Shown: in pieces, positions 8,782-17,261 of the stretch
Numbering within the stretch: the stretch's first letter is position 1
How the letters are laid out: every line of letters begins with the position of its first letter
Origin: Sulfurovaceae bacterium
GTDB lineage: Bacteria > Campylobacterota > Campylobacteria > Campylobacterales > Sulfurovaceae
NCBI GenBank assembly: GCA_028715055.1
Contig: JAQTLE010000003.1
Location: 186,001 to 250,000, forward strand
Length of the DNA: 64,000 nucleotides
Direction of reading: 5' to 3'
Notes under the pieces: generated by a model
Told to the model about the DNA's origin: nothing
The model's input: the letters and a program-made list of their open reading frames with translations, nothing else
Databases searched by the model: none
Made by a program: the position numbers and the translations under genes

Positions 8782-10070
8782 AAATCCCTTTTAACCTCAA
8801 AGGATACGCTTACATAACCGATGACACCAAATTGATACAACCTGACACAATTTTCCTAAAAACCTCTCAAAATAGCCATTACTTTGAAGCACTGTCTATT
8901 CTGCCGGAATTCATTACTCCAGAAGAATTAGTAAAGCTTTGGTGCATAGATAAATTAAAAGTGGTAGGGGTAACCGGTACAAACGGTAAAACTACTGTTA
9001 CGGCTGCTATATATTCTCTGCTTTTGGACTTAAACGAAAAACCGGCATTACAAGGTACAAGAGGATTTTTTGCAGTAGAAGAGAGATTGGAAGAGAAGTC
9101 CATGACCACTCCATCCATATTTGAAACTTTGTATCATATGAAACGAGCATTGGACAAGGGATGTAATTACTTTATCATGGAAGTCAGTTCTCATGCAATT
9201 GAACAAAAAAGAATAGAAGGCATTGAATTTGCTCTCAAGATTCATACAAATGTCACAGCTGATCATCTGGATTATCATAAGACTATCGAAGAATATCGCA
9301 GAGTTAAGAGTCTATTTTTTGCTGATGAGGCACCAAAACTTCTCAATAAAGATGATATCGCACATATTGCATATAATCCGGTAAATGCCCAAAGCTACGG
9401 ATTAGATCAGCCAGCGTCATTTAAAGTACAAGCATTTTCACTAAATGATGGGATTACCGCATTTGTTAAATATTTTGAACAAGAAGCTACATTCCATTCT
9501 CCTATGGTAGGATTATTCAACCTTTATAACCTTATGGCAGCTATAGGAGCCGTAACGATACTAACAGGCAAATCTTTGCAGGAAGTATGTGATGCTGTAG
9601 AGCATTTTGGCGGAGTGGCAGGGCGCATGGAAGTAATTAGCGCAGATCCGCTTGTAATTGTTGATTTTGCTCACACTGATGACGGAATGCTTCAAGTGTT
9701 GCAAAGCATGAAAGACAAGACATTATCAGTAGTATTCGGAGCCGGTGGCAACCGAGATAAATTAAAACGTCCACGCATGGGAGCAGTAGCTGGTAGATTT
9801 GCAAATAAAATATATGTCACTAGTGATAATCCTAGAGATGAAGAGCCTGAAGATATCATAAATGAGATAATAGAAGGTTTGACAGGTAAAGACAACGTGC
9901 AAGTATTTGTAGATCGCAAAGAAGCTATAAAAACTGCATTAAAAGAGCTAAACAAAGGCGATGCACTTTTGATTTTAGGTAAAGGCGATGAAGATTATCA
10001 AGAAATAAAAGGCGTGAAGCATCATTTCGATGATAGAGAAATAGTTAGAGAGTATCTGAGTATTTCTTAA
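8778..10070 (+). CDS. murE: UDP-N-acetylmuramoyl-L-alanyl-D-glutamate-2,6-diaminopimelate ligase
   Basis: A 430-residue Mur ligase, adding meso-diaminopimelate to the peptidoglycan precursor in the cytoplasm. The ATP loop is GTNGKT at residues 67-72. The central domain has VSSHAIEQKRIEG and TNVTADHLDYHKT. The DNPR motif near residue 350, followed by DEEP, is the signature for diaminopimelate rather than lysine. The N-terminal domain is shorter than in E. coli, as usual in this phylum. It ends head-to-head with the MFS gene, the two stops overlapping by 4 bp. Confidence 0.95.
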   Translation: MKIPFNLKGYAYITDDTKLIQPDTIFLKTSQNSHYFEALSILPEFITPEELVKLWCIDKLKVVGVTGTNGKTTVTAAIYSLLLDLNEKPALQGTRGFFAVEERLEEKSMTTPSIFETLYHMKRALDKGCNYFIMEVSSHAIEQKRIEGIEFALKIHTNVTADHLDYHKTIEEYRRVKSLFFADEAPKLLNKDDIAHIAYNPVNAQSYGLDQPASFKVQAFSLNDGITAFVKYFEQEATFHSPMVGLFNLYNLMAAIGAVTILTGKSLQEVCDAVEHFGGVAGRMEVISADPLVIVDFAHTDDGMLQVLQSMKDKTLSVVFGAGGNRDKLKRPRMGAVAGRFANKIYVTSDNPRDEEPEDIINEIIEGLTGKDNVQVFVDRKEAIKTALKELNKGDALLILGKGDEDYQEIKGVKHHFDDREIVREYLSIS

Positions 10071-11260
10071 AATACACTATAATACTTTTTTACAAATCTA
10101 TATGTATATAAAGAGACGAATAAAAATAAAACACCTATAAATTTTGTAATATTTTCTAGCTCGAAACCTATTTTTGCAAAATATCCAACAAGATAAGTGG
10201 ACACAGAAGCCACACCATTAAAAATCATATCATTATACGCCAATACTCTACCTAAATATTTATCTAAAACCTCATTTTGCAAAAGATAATAGGTATATGA
10301 CCAAAGCGATGTGGTTATCATGCCCACAAAAAATATACTGAATATTGATAAATAAAAATCATTTTGTAAGTTTGCCCAAATTAATATAGTTATGGCTTGA
10401 AGTGCAAAAAACATCCACAGGTTGGCTTTGTTTATATATTTTCCGAATATAAAAGGCCCTATGCTAAGAGCAAATGCTCTAGAGGTATTGATAATACCGA
10501 TAGACAGCGATGTTGCTATAAGATATTTGTATTTTGCATCAGCCAAAAGTGTCACTATAATATCAAAAACAGTAAGGCCGATCGAGGAATGAATAAGCAT
10601 AAGATGGATTATTATTTTATTATTTTTGATATATAAAAGTGCATCTTTTATCATTTTTAATGGAGTATCTATATTTGTATTTGGGTTAATATTTATTTTA
10701 ATACCTAAAAAAATAAAAAAAGCCAAAATATATAATGCAAAATCCGCCAAAATAGTTGTCTTAAATCCAAATAGATACATGCTGATGCCACCCAATGCCA
10801 TACCCATAGCATAAGACACAGACCATATCATAGAATGTATGTCGTTTGTTTTTTTAAGAATGTCTCCTTTAATTATCTTTGGAAGCATAGACATTTCAGA
10901 TGCAAAGATCAATGATGCCGCCCCTGATCTCATAAATATGTATGCTGATAATAGATAAATTTGCTCTTTAGAGTGTATAGTAGTGAACATAAGGGTCATT
11001 ATCATTTCTGTTGTTAAAAAATATAAAACAAGTTTTTTGAATTTGAATCTATCTATTATATATCCGTTGATCGGGGAAAGTATCATACTCGGCAAAAAAT
11101 ACATAGCCAAAACTATACCGATCTGTAATTTTGTTAAACTTAACTCTATAAGTAAAGTAGAAATTGCTACAAAAGAAAAGAAAGAACCAAAATAGCTCAA
11201 AAACTGGACAGCTATTAGTTTAGACAAGACAGGATGTGTTATAACGTCTTTATATCTCAT
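10067..11260 (-). CDS. Major facilitator superfamily transporter
   Basis: A 397-residue inner-membrane protein with about 11-12 hydrophobic segments. The loop INGYIIDRFKFKKL between segments 2 and 3 fits the MFS motif A (GxxxDRxxR/K). It is most like the drug/solute efflux type with no attached domains; the substrate cannot be told. It is the only gene on this strand here, its stop overlaps the murE stop by 4 bp, and its codons are more A/T-rich than its neighbours by eye. Confidence 0.8.
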   Translation of the reverse strand: MRYKDVITHPVLSKLIAVQFLSYFGSFFSFVAISTLLIELSLTKLQIGIVLAMYFLPSMILSPINGYIIDRFKFKKLVLYFLTTEMIMTLMFTTIHSKEQIYLLSAYIFMRSGAASLIFASEMSMLPKIIKGDILKKTNDIHSMIWSVSYAMGMALGGISMYLFGFKTTILADFALYILAFFIFLGIKININPNTNIDTPLKMIKDALLYIKNNKIIIHLMLIHSSIGLTVFDIIVTLLADAKYKYLIATSLSIGIINTSRAFALSIGPFIFGKYINKANLWMFFALQAITILIWANLQNDFYLSIFSIFFVGMITTSLWSYTYYLLQNEVLDKYLGRVLAYNDMIFNGVASVSTYLVGYFAKIGFELENITKFIGVLFLFVSLYTYRFVKKYYSVF

Positions 11261-11364
11261 GATTTACCCAAATATTTTTTTAAACTATATTTATAGTACC
11301 ATAAAAAACTTTGTTTGGAATTTTTCTAATTCTTAGATTTCATATTTGTTTAAAAAATTTTTGG

Positions 11365-11370
11365 TATTAT
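11365..11370 (+). promoter_or_regulatory. -10 box of the ferredoxin-like gene
   Basis: TATTAT preceded by TTTTTGG, 34 bp before the ATG at 11404. The TTTTGG lead-in recurs before other -10 boxes here (24698, 28076). There is no clear -35. Confidence 0.45.
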
Positions 11371-11403
11371 TAGGAGAAAATTTGTCTTAATTAAGGAAAA
11401 ATA

Positions 11404-11784
11404 ATGAATTATGCATTACCGCAACCAGCTTTTTATATATTTAAATGTCAGCAAAGTGCACCCCCAGGCATGCCAAAACCAAGTTGCGTGAGTCAAAATA
11501 ACCCTGAATCGCAACAATTATTTATGCACTTGGCCCAATCTCTTATGCAGCGCGGCATCATTTCTACAGTTCAACCAATCCAAACAGGCTGCATGAACAG
11601 ATGTCAACAAGGTCCGGTTATGTTGGTAGAACCGGGACATACAATGTATGTAGGACTTACTAAAGAGAAGATAGAACGTATCATAGAAGAGCATATTTTG
11701 GGTGGGAAAGTAGTAGAAGAGTACGTGATAGATGCACAATTGTGGGGAGAACCAATAGACCCAAAAAGTTTGTTGCAACGTTAA
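11404..11784 (+). CDS. (2Fe-2S) ferredoxin, thioredoxin-fold type
   Basis: A 126-residue protein with the thioredoxin-like [2Fe-2S] ferredoxin fold, as in NuoE and clostridial-type 2Fe-2S ferredoxins. Cysteines in FKCQQSAPPGMPKPSC and in QTGCMNRCQQGP give the four-ligand arrangement, followed by PGHTMYVGLTKEKI. It is probably a cytoplasmic electron carrier or cluster protein. It has its own promoter, and the next promoter lies immediately downstream. It is not part of complex I here, but it is the only NuoE-fold protein seen in the window. Confidence 0.8.
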   Translation: MNYALPQPAFYIFKCQQSAPPGMPKPSCVSQNNPESQQLFMHLAQSLMQRGIISTVQPIQTGCMNRCQQGPVMLVEPGHTMYVGLTKEKIERIIEEHILGGKVVEEYVIDAQLWGEPIDPKSLLQR

Positions 11785-11800
11785 AATCACAATTTTATAG

Positions 11801-11806
11801 TATAAT
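11801..11806 (+). promoter_or_regulatory. -10 box of panD-ybaB
   Basis: TATAAT inside TTTATAGTATAATTGC, only 17 bp after the stop of the ferredoxin-like gene. Transcription would start near 11813, leaving a 97-nt leader before panD that contains a 16-bp hairpin. Confidence 0.55.
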
Positions 11807-11830
11807 TGCAAAAAACTTATCAACTAGTAA

Positions 11831-11867
11831 TTAGTAAAATAACAATTGCTTATTGTTATTTTACTAA
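11831..11867. repeat. 16-bp AT-rich hairpin in the panD leader
   Basis: TTAGTAAAATAACAAT at 11831-11846 pairs perfectly with ATTGTTATTTTACTAA at 11852-11867 around a TGCTT loop. It lies between the -10 box at 11801 and panD at 11910. It is either a terminator for upstream transcripts or a leader control element. No classical U-run follows (AATTGTTAGG). Confidence 0.7.
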
Positions 11868-11909
11868 AATTGTTAGGTTTTAATATAAAAACTAAAGGTA
11901 AATATTGTT

Positions 11910-12281
11910 ATGACCATTACTATGCTTTATAGTAAAATCCATCGTGCTACAGTAACAGATGCCAATTTAAATTACGTTGGCTCTATAACAATTGATAGTA
12001 CATTATTGGAAGCTGCTGGAATGTTGGTTGGGCAAAAAGTAGATATCGTAAACATCAATAACGGAGAAAGATTTTCTACATATATAATAGCCGGTGAAGC
12101 CGGCAAGGGTGATATCTGCCTTAACGGTGCAGCCGCTAGAAAAGTTCATGTTGGAGATAAGATCATCATTATAGCTTACGCCCAAATGGATGCAAAGCAG
12201 GCATCTTCATATCAGCCGAAACTTGTTATTCTAGAAGATGAGGAAAATACCATAGCCCAAGTCTTAGAAGGATTGGAATAA
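11910..12281 (+). CDS. panD: Aspartate 1-decarboxylase precursor
   Basis: A 123-residue pyruvoyl enzyme that makes beta-alanine for pantothenate and coenzyme A. The self-cleavage site lies in [10 protein letters not shown]24-S25, the canonical position, so the chosen ATG is right. Other landmarks are [10 protein letters not shown] and [19 protein letters not shown]. The next gene, ybaB, follows by 2 bp. Confidence 0.96.
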   Translation: MTITMLYSKIHRATVTDANLNYVGSITIDSTLLEAAGMLVGQKVDIVNINNGERFSTYIIAGEAGKGDICLNGAAARKVHVGDKIIIIAYAQMDAKQASSYQPKLVILEDEENTIAQVLEGLE

Positions 12282-12283
12282 AT

Positions 12284-12595
12284 ATGTTTAAAGGATTTGA
12301 TATATCCAAGATGTCTCAAATGATGGCTAGCATGCAAGAAGACATGAAGCGCCTTCAAGAAGATGCCAAAAACAAAGAATTTACAGTAAGAGTCGGCGGC
12401 GGTATGGTAAATGTCACTATAAACGGCAACGCGGAAGTTTTGGATATATCCATAGATGATTCGCTTCTTGGCGATAAAGAATCATTGCAAATACTGCTAA
12501 TCAGTGCCATGAATGATGCTTATAAAATGGTGGAAGACGATAAAAAAGCACAAGCTGCGCAAATGATGGGTGGAATTAACCCTTTTGGGTCATGA
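12284..12595 (+). CDS. YbaB/EbfC-family nucleoid-associated protein
   Basis: A 103-residue DNA-binding protein of the YbaB/EbfC family: an N-terminal helix rich in M, Q, K and E (SQMMASMQEDMKRLQED), then the beta core EFTVRVGGGMVNVTINGN, and the C-terminal DAYKMVEDDKKAQAAQMMGG. It usually forms a tweezer-like dimer on DNA. Here it pairs with panD in a two-gene operon rather than with dnaX and recR. Confidence 0.92.
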   Translation: MFKGFDISKMSQMMASMQEDMKRLQEDAKNKEFTVRVGGGMVNVTINGNAEVLDISIDDSLLGDKESLQILLISAMNDAYKMVEDDKKAQAAQMMGGINPFGS

Positions 12596-12601
12596 GACAG
12601 T

Positions 12602-12733
12602 TTAAATTCTAGTAGTATCGATTAGATAACTAAATTCTTTTGAAGTTTTAAGATAGGCTATTTTTCTAACCGTATTAGATGATTTGCCGTCTGTTTTAAT
12701 AATTTTTTTCAAAATCGTCTTAATGTTATTCAT
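12602..12733 (-). CDS. Small 43-residue basic protein, hypothetical
   Basis: An ORF reading against its neighbours: MNNIKTILKKIIKTDGKSS and onward, ending in IDTTRI. It is basic and probably helical, with no signal peptide and no cysteine. The support is the ribosome-binding site: AAAAAGGAG lies 6 bp before the ATG, one of the best in the window. The AT-rich DNA between 12734 and 12800 would hold its promoter and that of the divergent ankyrin gene. No family is recognised; it fills what would otherwise be an empty gap. Confidence 0.55.
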   Translation of the reverse strand: MNNIKTILKKIIKTDGKSSNTVRKIAYLKTSKEFSYLIDTTRI

Positions 12734-12819
12734 TTTTTGCTCCTTTTTAAAATTATGTATTTTTCAACGAGATAAGTATATATATAAATTATTACAATAC
12801 TATAACAATAGGAGATGGT

Positions 12820-13329
12820 ATGCAATTATTGGCAAAGGCTATCGAGCAAGATTCTATTATGCAAGTAAAACAATTCCTTGATAATGGCATCGATTTGTCA
12901 AAAACCGTTGTGCTTGGAAACGAATATGATCTTGATGATCCAGATGAGATAAGCGTGCTATTTTTTGCGATTCGCAAGCATGCAAGTATAGACATGATCA
13001 AATTATTATTGGAGCATGGTGTGGATCTATTTGAGGTTGACAAAGAAGGCATAAGCAGTTTAGATGTTGCTATCAAGTTTAAGAGATATGATGTAGTGCA
13101 ACTTTGTATAGACAGCGGGTTTGATCTCAATGCTACAAAAAGAAAAAGCGGCATAACTCCATTGATGCTGGCATCTTGTTTTAATGATATTGATATGTTG
13201 AAATTATTGCTTGAAAATGGAGCCAAAATCGATAATAAAGATAAATTTGGCATGAATGCCATAGAGTATGCTCAAAAAACAGGTCAGACAAAAACTGCAG
13301 AGTTTTTGGAAAGCAAAATAGAACAATAG
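12820..13329 (+). CDS. Ankyrin-repeat protein
   Basis: A 169-residue protein made of ankyrin repeats. Clear units are at about residues 46-80 (SVLFFAIRKHASIDMIKLLL), 81-112 and 115-148 (GITPLMLASCFNDIDMLKLL then ENGAKIDNKDKFG), with a capping repeat at the end. It has no signal peptide, so it is presumably a cytoplasmic protein-binding module. An AGGAG site 5 bp before the ATG supports the start. No partner gene is evident. A hairpin follows. Confidence 0.88.
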   Translation: MQLLAKAIEQDSIMQVKQFLDNGIDLSKTVVLGNEYDLDDPDEISVLFFAIRKHASIDMIKLLLEHGVDLFEVDKEGISSLDVAIKFKRYDVVQLCIDSGFDLNATKRKSGITPLMLASCFNDIDMLKLLLENGAKIDNKDKFGMNAIEYAQKTGQTKTAEFLESKIEQ

Positions 13330-13351
13330 TTAGAATGAAATAGTTTATTAA

Positions 13352-13378
13352 TACTTTTCTTTTTAATAAAGAAAAGTA
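13352..13378. terminator. Hairpin after the ankyrin gene
   Basis: TACTTTTCTTT at 13352-13362 pairs with AAAGAAAAGTA at 13368-13378 around TTAAT. It lies 23 bp after the stop and fits a weak terminator. A second inverted repeat (GCATAATTTC 13414-13423 with GAAATTATGC 13437-13446) lies further into the same 218-bp gap; its role is unknown. Confidence 0.5.
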
Positions 13379-13521
13379 ACAAAAGAAAAGCGTCATTACT
13401 CACGAACCGTTACGCATAATTTCTGCGAAGTCTCTCGAAATTATGCTGCTTTTCGAGCGCTCTTGTGACATTATAAAATTAGAACCAAGGTCTCATATCT
13501 AAGGCAATCGCCAACATATGC

Positions 13522-13527
13522 TATAAT
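13522..13527 (+). promoter_or_regulatory. Extended -10 promoter of rimO-tilS
   Basis: TATAAT in the context ATGCTATAATACG gives an extended -10 (TGC before the hexamer). It is 21 bp before the rimO ATG. Confidence 0.65.
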
Positions 13528-13547
13528 ACGCAAAAAGAAAGTAATAT

Positions 13548-14864
13548 ATGAGTCAAAAAACCCTCCATCTAGTAAGTTTAGGCTGTACAAAAAATCTAGT
13601 TGATAGTGAAGTAATGTTAGGTCGTTTGAGCGATTACATACTCACTGACGACTCTGCAAATGCAGATGTCATCATAGTAAATACTTGTGGATTTATAGAA
13701 GCAGCAAAAGAAGAATCGCTTTCAACCATATTGAATCTTCATGAGCAACGCAAAAGCGATTCTTTGCTTGTAATGAGCGGTTGTTTGAGTGAACGTTATA
13801 AAAAAGAACTGCAAGAGCAGTTGCCTGAAGTTGATATATTCACAGGAGTAGGTGACTATGACAAGATAGACCAAATGATAAATGCAAAAAAAAGCATTTA
13901 CAGTCCAGAAGTTTTCTTGGCAGATGAAAATTCGTCTAGAGTAGTTACCGGTTCAAATTATCATGCTTATATCAAGATAGCTGAAGGGTGCAATCAATCC
14001 TGTTCATTTTGTGCTATTCCTCATTTTAAAGGCAAGTTACACTCTAGGACTCTAAGTTCTATTGTTAAAGAAGTCACCAATCTTGCTGCAAAAGGATTTT
14101 GGGATTTTTCATTTATATCACAAGACAGTTCTAGTTACGGAAGGGATATAGGTTTTAAAGACGGTCTTATAGATTTGATCGATGCAGTTGAAGCTATAGA
14201 GGGTGTAAAAAGCGCTAGGATTTTATATCTATATCCAAGCACTACCAGTTTCAATCTAATTGACAAAATAGCTGATTCTAACACATTTCAGACATATTAT
14301 GATATGCCTATCCAACATAGTGATGATAACATGTTAAAAACAATGAAAAGAGGATTTGGAGAGGAAAAGACTAAGTCGCTTCTTGATTATATGAAAAGCA
14401 AACCCAAAGCATTTATACGAACGACATTCATAGTTGGGCATCCAGGAGAGAGCGATGAAGCTTTTAATAGATTGCTTCAATACTGTAATGAATTTGGATT
14501 TGATAGATTTAATGTTTTTGAATATTCCAATGAAGAATCAACAAGTGCTTATAATATGGAGCAAATTCCAGCCAAGGTTATAGCTCAAAGAGCGAAAAAG
14601 CTTGGAGATGCTGCATCATCGATGACAACACTTTCATTGTCAAAGCTCGTTGGCACTTCAATATCTGTTGCCATAGACGGTGAAAGCAGTGAGCATGAAT
14701 ATCTGCTTAGTGCCAGACCATTATCTTGGGCAGTAGAGATAGATGGAGAGATATTGATAAATGATACCTCTGATTTGTCAATAACTTATGGCGCTGTGTA
14801 TGAAGCACGGGTGACAGAGCTTGTTGGCGATAAGTTGTTGGCAACGCTTATTAAAAAACTATGA
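13548..14864 (+). CDS. rimO: Ribosomal protein S12 methylthiotransferase RimO
   Basis: A 438-residue radical-SAM enzyme that methylthiolates the conserved aspartate of ribosomal protein S12. Domains: N-terminal UPF0004 with cluster cysteines (LGCTKNLVDSE, NTCGF, SGCLSERY), radical-SAM core with CxxxCxxC in EGCNQSCSFCAIP at about residues 146-158, and a C-terminal TRAM domain. KNLVDSE and the short 438-residue length mark RimO rather than MiaB, which is also present at 18724. It overlaps tilS by 4 bp. Confidence 0.95.
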   Translation: MSQKTLHLVSLGCTKNLVDSEVMLGRLSDYILTDDSANADVIIVNTCGFIEAAKEESLSTILNLHEQRKSDSLLVMSGCLSERYKKELQEQLPEVDIFTGVGDYDKIDQMINAKKSIYSPEVFLADENSSRVVTGSNYHAYIKIAEGCNQSCSFCAIPHFKGKLHSRTLSSIVKEVTNLAAKGFWDFSFISQDSSSYGRDIGFKDGLIDLIDAVEAIEGVKSARILYLYPSTTSFNLIDKIADSNTFQTYYDMPIQHSDDNMLKTMKRGFGEEKTKSLLDYMKSKPKAFIRTTFIVGHPGESDEAFNRLLQYCNEFGFDRFNVFEYSNEESTSAYNMEQIPAKVIAQRAKKLGDAASSMTTLSLSKLVGTSISVAIDGESSEHEYLLSARPLSWAVEIDGEILINDTSDLSITYGAVYEARVTELVGDKLLATLIKKL

Positions 14865-15841
14865 ATTTATCACTGTCTGCGGCATATCCTCATCTAGTTG
14901 ATAAAAAGCTGCTTCTTGCATTTTCCGGTGGCGTGGATTCGTCAGCGCTATTTTTTTTGTTGCAAGAAGCTGGGCTTAGAGCAGACTTGGCAATTGTTGA
15001 TTATGGTTTGAGAGAACAAAGTAAAGATGAAGTGGCTTACGCCAAAGATTTGACCAAGGAATATAATTGCATCTGCCATATTGCTAAAGCTCCACATTTT
15101 GATAGTAATTTTGAAGCCAATGCAAGAACTTTTAGGTATGAGTTTTTCGAAAATTTGATCGAAGAACACAAATATGATGTACTGCTCACAGCCCATCAAT
15201 TAAATGATCAGCTCGAATGGTTTCTTATGAGATTAACCAAGGGCGCCGGAGTATGTGAGCTAATAGGACTTGAATTTTTTACACAAAAAGAAAATTATCA
15301 AATAATTAGACCTCTGTTAGAATTTAGTAAAAAAGATTTGCAAGATTATTTAAATATTCATAAATATCGTTATTTTATCGATGAAAGCAATATTGATGAA
15401 TCATATGAGCGAAATTATTTTCGTAAGTATTATAGTGATTCACTTATTGATAAATATAAAGACGGAATAAGAAGAAGCTTTAAGTATATAAGAGATGATA
15501 TATCTGTACTTAAATATGGATTTGAAGAAGTTTTTGCATATAAAGATCTTAGGGTGATCAAATTACATGATATAAGATTAAAAGTAAAAGCAGTCGATTT
15601 GGCACTAAAAGAACTTGGTTATTTACTAAGCTCAGCCCAAAGAGAAGAGATAGAAAAAAATGATAATCTAGTTATAGGCGGACTTTGGGCTATAGGTTTG
15701 AGCGGAAGTAGGTTATATATTGCTCCATATCATAAAACAGTATTGCCAAAAGAGTTTAAAGAAATTTATAGATTAGCCAATATCCCGCCGCTTATAAGAG
15801 GATATTTATATATGGAGAATTTAGATAAAATAGTTGAATAA
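14861..15841 (+). CDS. tilS: tRNA(Ile)-lysidine synthase
   Basis: A 326-residue N-type ATP pyrophosphatase that converts C34 of the AUA-reading tRNA-Ile to lysidine. The PP-loop is SGGVDSS at residues 20-26. Downstream landmarks are LLTAHQLNDQLEWFLMRLTKGAG and RPLLEFSKKDLQDYL with DESNIDESYERNYFR. It lacks the large C-terminal domains of the E. coli enzyme, as in other Campylobacterota. ATGA overlap with rimO. Confidence 0.94.
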   Translation: MNLSLSAAYPHLVDKKLLLAFSGGVDSSALFFLLQEAGLRADLAIVDYGLREQSKDEVAYAKDLTKEYNCICHIAKAPHFDSNFEANARTFRYEFFENLIEEHKYDVLLTAHQLNDQLEWFLMRLTKGAGVCELIGLEFFTQKENYQIIRPLLEFSKKDLQDYLNIHKYRYFIDESNIDESYERNYFRKYYSDSLIDKYKDGIRRSFKYIRDDISVLKYGFEEVFAYKDLRVIKLHDIRLKVKAVDLALKELGYLLSSAQREEIEKNDNLVIGGLWAIGLSGSRLYIAPYHKTVLPKEFKEIYRLANIPPLIRGYLYMENLDKIVE

Positions 15842-15873
15842 TATGTGAATCATTTTTTAAAGAAGGCGTATTT

Positions 15874-16437
15874 ATGAGATTAATTTTAATCGTATTAGTT
15901 TTTTTGTCAGTAATCGGATGCAAAGGAAAGATTTCTGATAATACCAATAAGAGCAGCAGTGAAAGGCAATATACTCAAGCGCAACTTCAAAACGCAAAAC
16001 CAATATCAAATCAACAATTTAAAGAATTGACATCGCAAAGGATAGATGATTTCAGTAAAGAACAAATTTCCATGGGATATTCTGGCCTTTATTCGGCTGA
16101 AATCAGCTATGCGAATGATGATAAAAGAATATTGATTTCCATTGTAGACGGTGCCGGCAAAGATGGAAGCAATTTGATAGCCTTAATGAAACAAAGTGTT
16201 GATTCCAATATTGATATAAAAAATCAAAACGGATATATAAAGTCAACGTCAATAGACGGGATCAGAGCAGTTAAGGAAGAGATAAAATCAAAAAATAATA
16301 TTGTTAATAAATTGACATTGATAATATCTGATAGATTTTTGTTGACAATAGTTGGTACAAATGTTGATATGGATAAATTAGAAGATATTGTCAAAAAGGA
16401 AGATTTAATATCCAAATTACAGAATCTGGCTCGATAG
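15874..16437 (+). CDS. Predicted lipoprotein, paralogue 1 of a tandem pair
   Basis: A 187-residue protein with a lipoprotein signal peptide (LIVLVFLSVIGC, lipobox VIGC, lipidated C16). The mature part starts with a serine- and lysine-rich linker, then one compact domain. Its central ISIVDGAGKDGSNLIALM and the C-terminal IISDRFLLTIVG align with the next gene, so the two arose by duplication. It sits 32 bp after tilS with an AAGAAGG site. No known family is recognised. Confidence 0.8.
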   Translation: MRLILIVLVFLSVIGCKGKISDNTNKSSSERQYTQAQLQNAKPISNQQFKELTSQRIDDFSKEQISMGYSGLYSAEISYANDDKRILISIVDGAGKDGSNLIALMKQSVDSNIDIKNQNGYIKSTSIDGIRAVKEEIKSKNNIVNKLTLIISDRFLLTIVGTNVDMDKLEDIVKKEDLISKLQNLAR

Positions 16438-16488
16438 ATTAAAAATATATTAAATATTAAATTAATATTTATTTTTTAAAAATCATAG

Positions 16489-16494
16489 TATAAT
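16489..16494 (+). promoter_or_regulatory. -10 box of the second lipoprotein gene
   Basis: TATAAT within CATAGTATAATATATT, 43 bp before the ATG at 16537. It suggests the second paralogue has its own transcript. Confidence 0.5.
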
Positions 16495-16536
16495 ATATTA
16501 ACTCGGTATGAGAATTTCACTATGCATGGGGCTTAA

Positions 16537-17142
16537 ATGAAAAAAAGTTATGCACTGCTCTTGGCAGTATTTTTAATGGTAAGCGGATGTCACAAAAAGA
16601 CAGATTCATCTAGAGGATCAAGTGCACAAGTAAAAAGTGTTAAAGACATAAAAGATACTTTTGAAGAAGCCGGAAAGACTTCTGAAAATTTAAAAAAAGC
16701 TATCCCTGTATCAAATGAACAATTAAAAAAAATATTGCCTGAAAGCATAGACGGGCTAGAAAGAAAAAAATTCTCAATCGGACAGCTTGGTATGCATATT
16801 GCTGAAGCGCAATATGGAGATGAAGATAGAAAAATCTCGCTTTCCATTCTAGACGGCGCAGGAGATGCCGGAAGCGCCATGATAGCTATGATGCAAATAG
16901 GTATTAACACTGGCGGAGAAAGTGAAGATGAAAATGGATATGTTAAGCCAATTACCATAAATGGAAATAATGGCATGGAAGAACAAAAAAAATCAGGCGA
17001 CATGATAACAAATAAAGTTACATTTATAATAGCAAATAGATTTATGCTTACGCTTGAAGGAAATGATATTGATACTGATAAGCTTGTAAGTATTATAAAA
17101 AGAGAAGATTTTATAGATAAGCTTGAAGATTTGGCAGATTAG
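16537..17142 (+). CDS. Predicted lipoprotein, paralogue 2 of a tandem pair
   Basis: A 201-residue protein with a lipoprotein signal peptide (LLAVFLMVSGC, lipobox VSGC, lipidated C18). A coil-prone stretch (KDIKDTFEEAGKTSENLKKA) is followed by the domain shared with the preceding gene: SNEQLKKILPESIDG, LSILDGAGDAGSAMIAMM, NRFMLTLEGNDIDTDKL. Both should sit on a membrane face of the periplasm. The function is unknown. A double-hairpin repeat follows. Confidence 0.8.
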   Translation: MKKSYALLLAVFLMVSGCHKKTDSSRGSSAQVKSVKDIKDTFEEAGKTSENLKKAIPVSNEQLKKILPESIDGLERKKFSIGQLGMHIAEAQYGDEDRKISLSILDGAGDAGSAMIAMMQIGINTGGESEDENGYVKPITINGNNGMEEQKKSGDMITNKVTFIIANRFMLTLEGNDIDTDKLVSIIKREDFIDKLEDLAD

Positions 17143-17163
17143 ATGTACCATATGATTGGTTCT

Positions 17164-17261
17164 CAAATTTGAAGCTTAGCTTCAAATTTGGCCTTCAGTC
17201 GCGAGAGCTCTCGCGACTAGTCGTTTCTTTTTAAACTTCTGTTTATTCAGAGTTCTCAATT
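17164..17261. repeat. Two-hairpin dispersed repeat, copy R1 (intact)
   Basis: Two perfect palindromes lie 6 bp apart: a 27-mer at 17164-17190 (13-bp arms CAAATTTGAAGCT and AGCTTCAAATTTG, one-base centre) and a 22-mer at 17197-17218 (AGTCGCGAGAG with CTCTCGCGACT). The repeat continues through the stop codon and last codons of the recombinase gene. A diverged inverted copy lies at 27921-28016. It may serve as a terminator for the two convergent genes, but its length and second copy indicate a REP/MITE-like element. Confidence 0.75.

Noticed and set aside
13380-13500. A possible third copy of the R1/R2 repeat.
   Set aside because: Only short words such as GGTCTC and a hairpin with ATAATTTC are shared; no continuous alignment could be made by eye.
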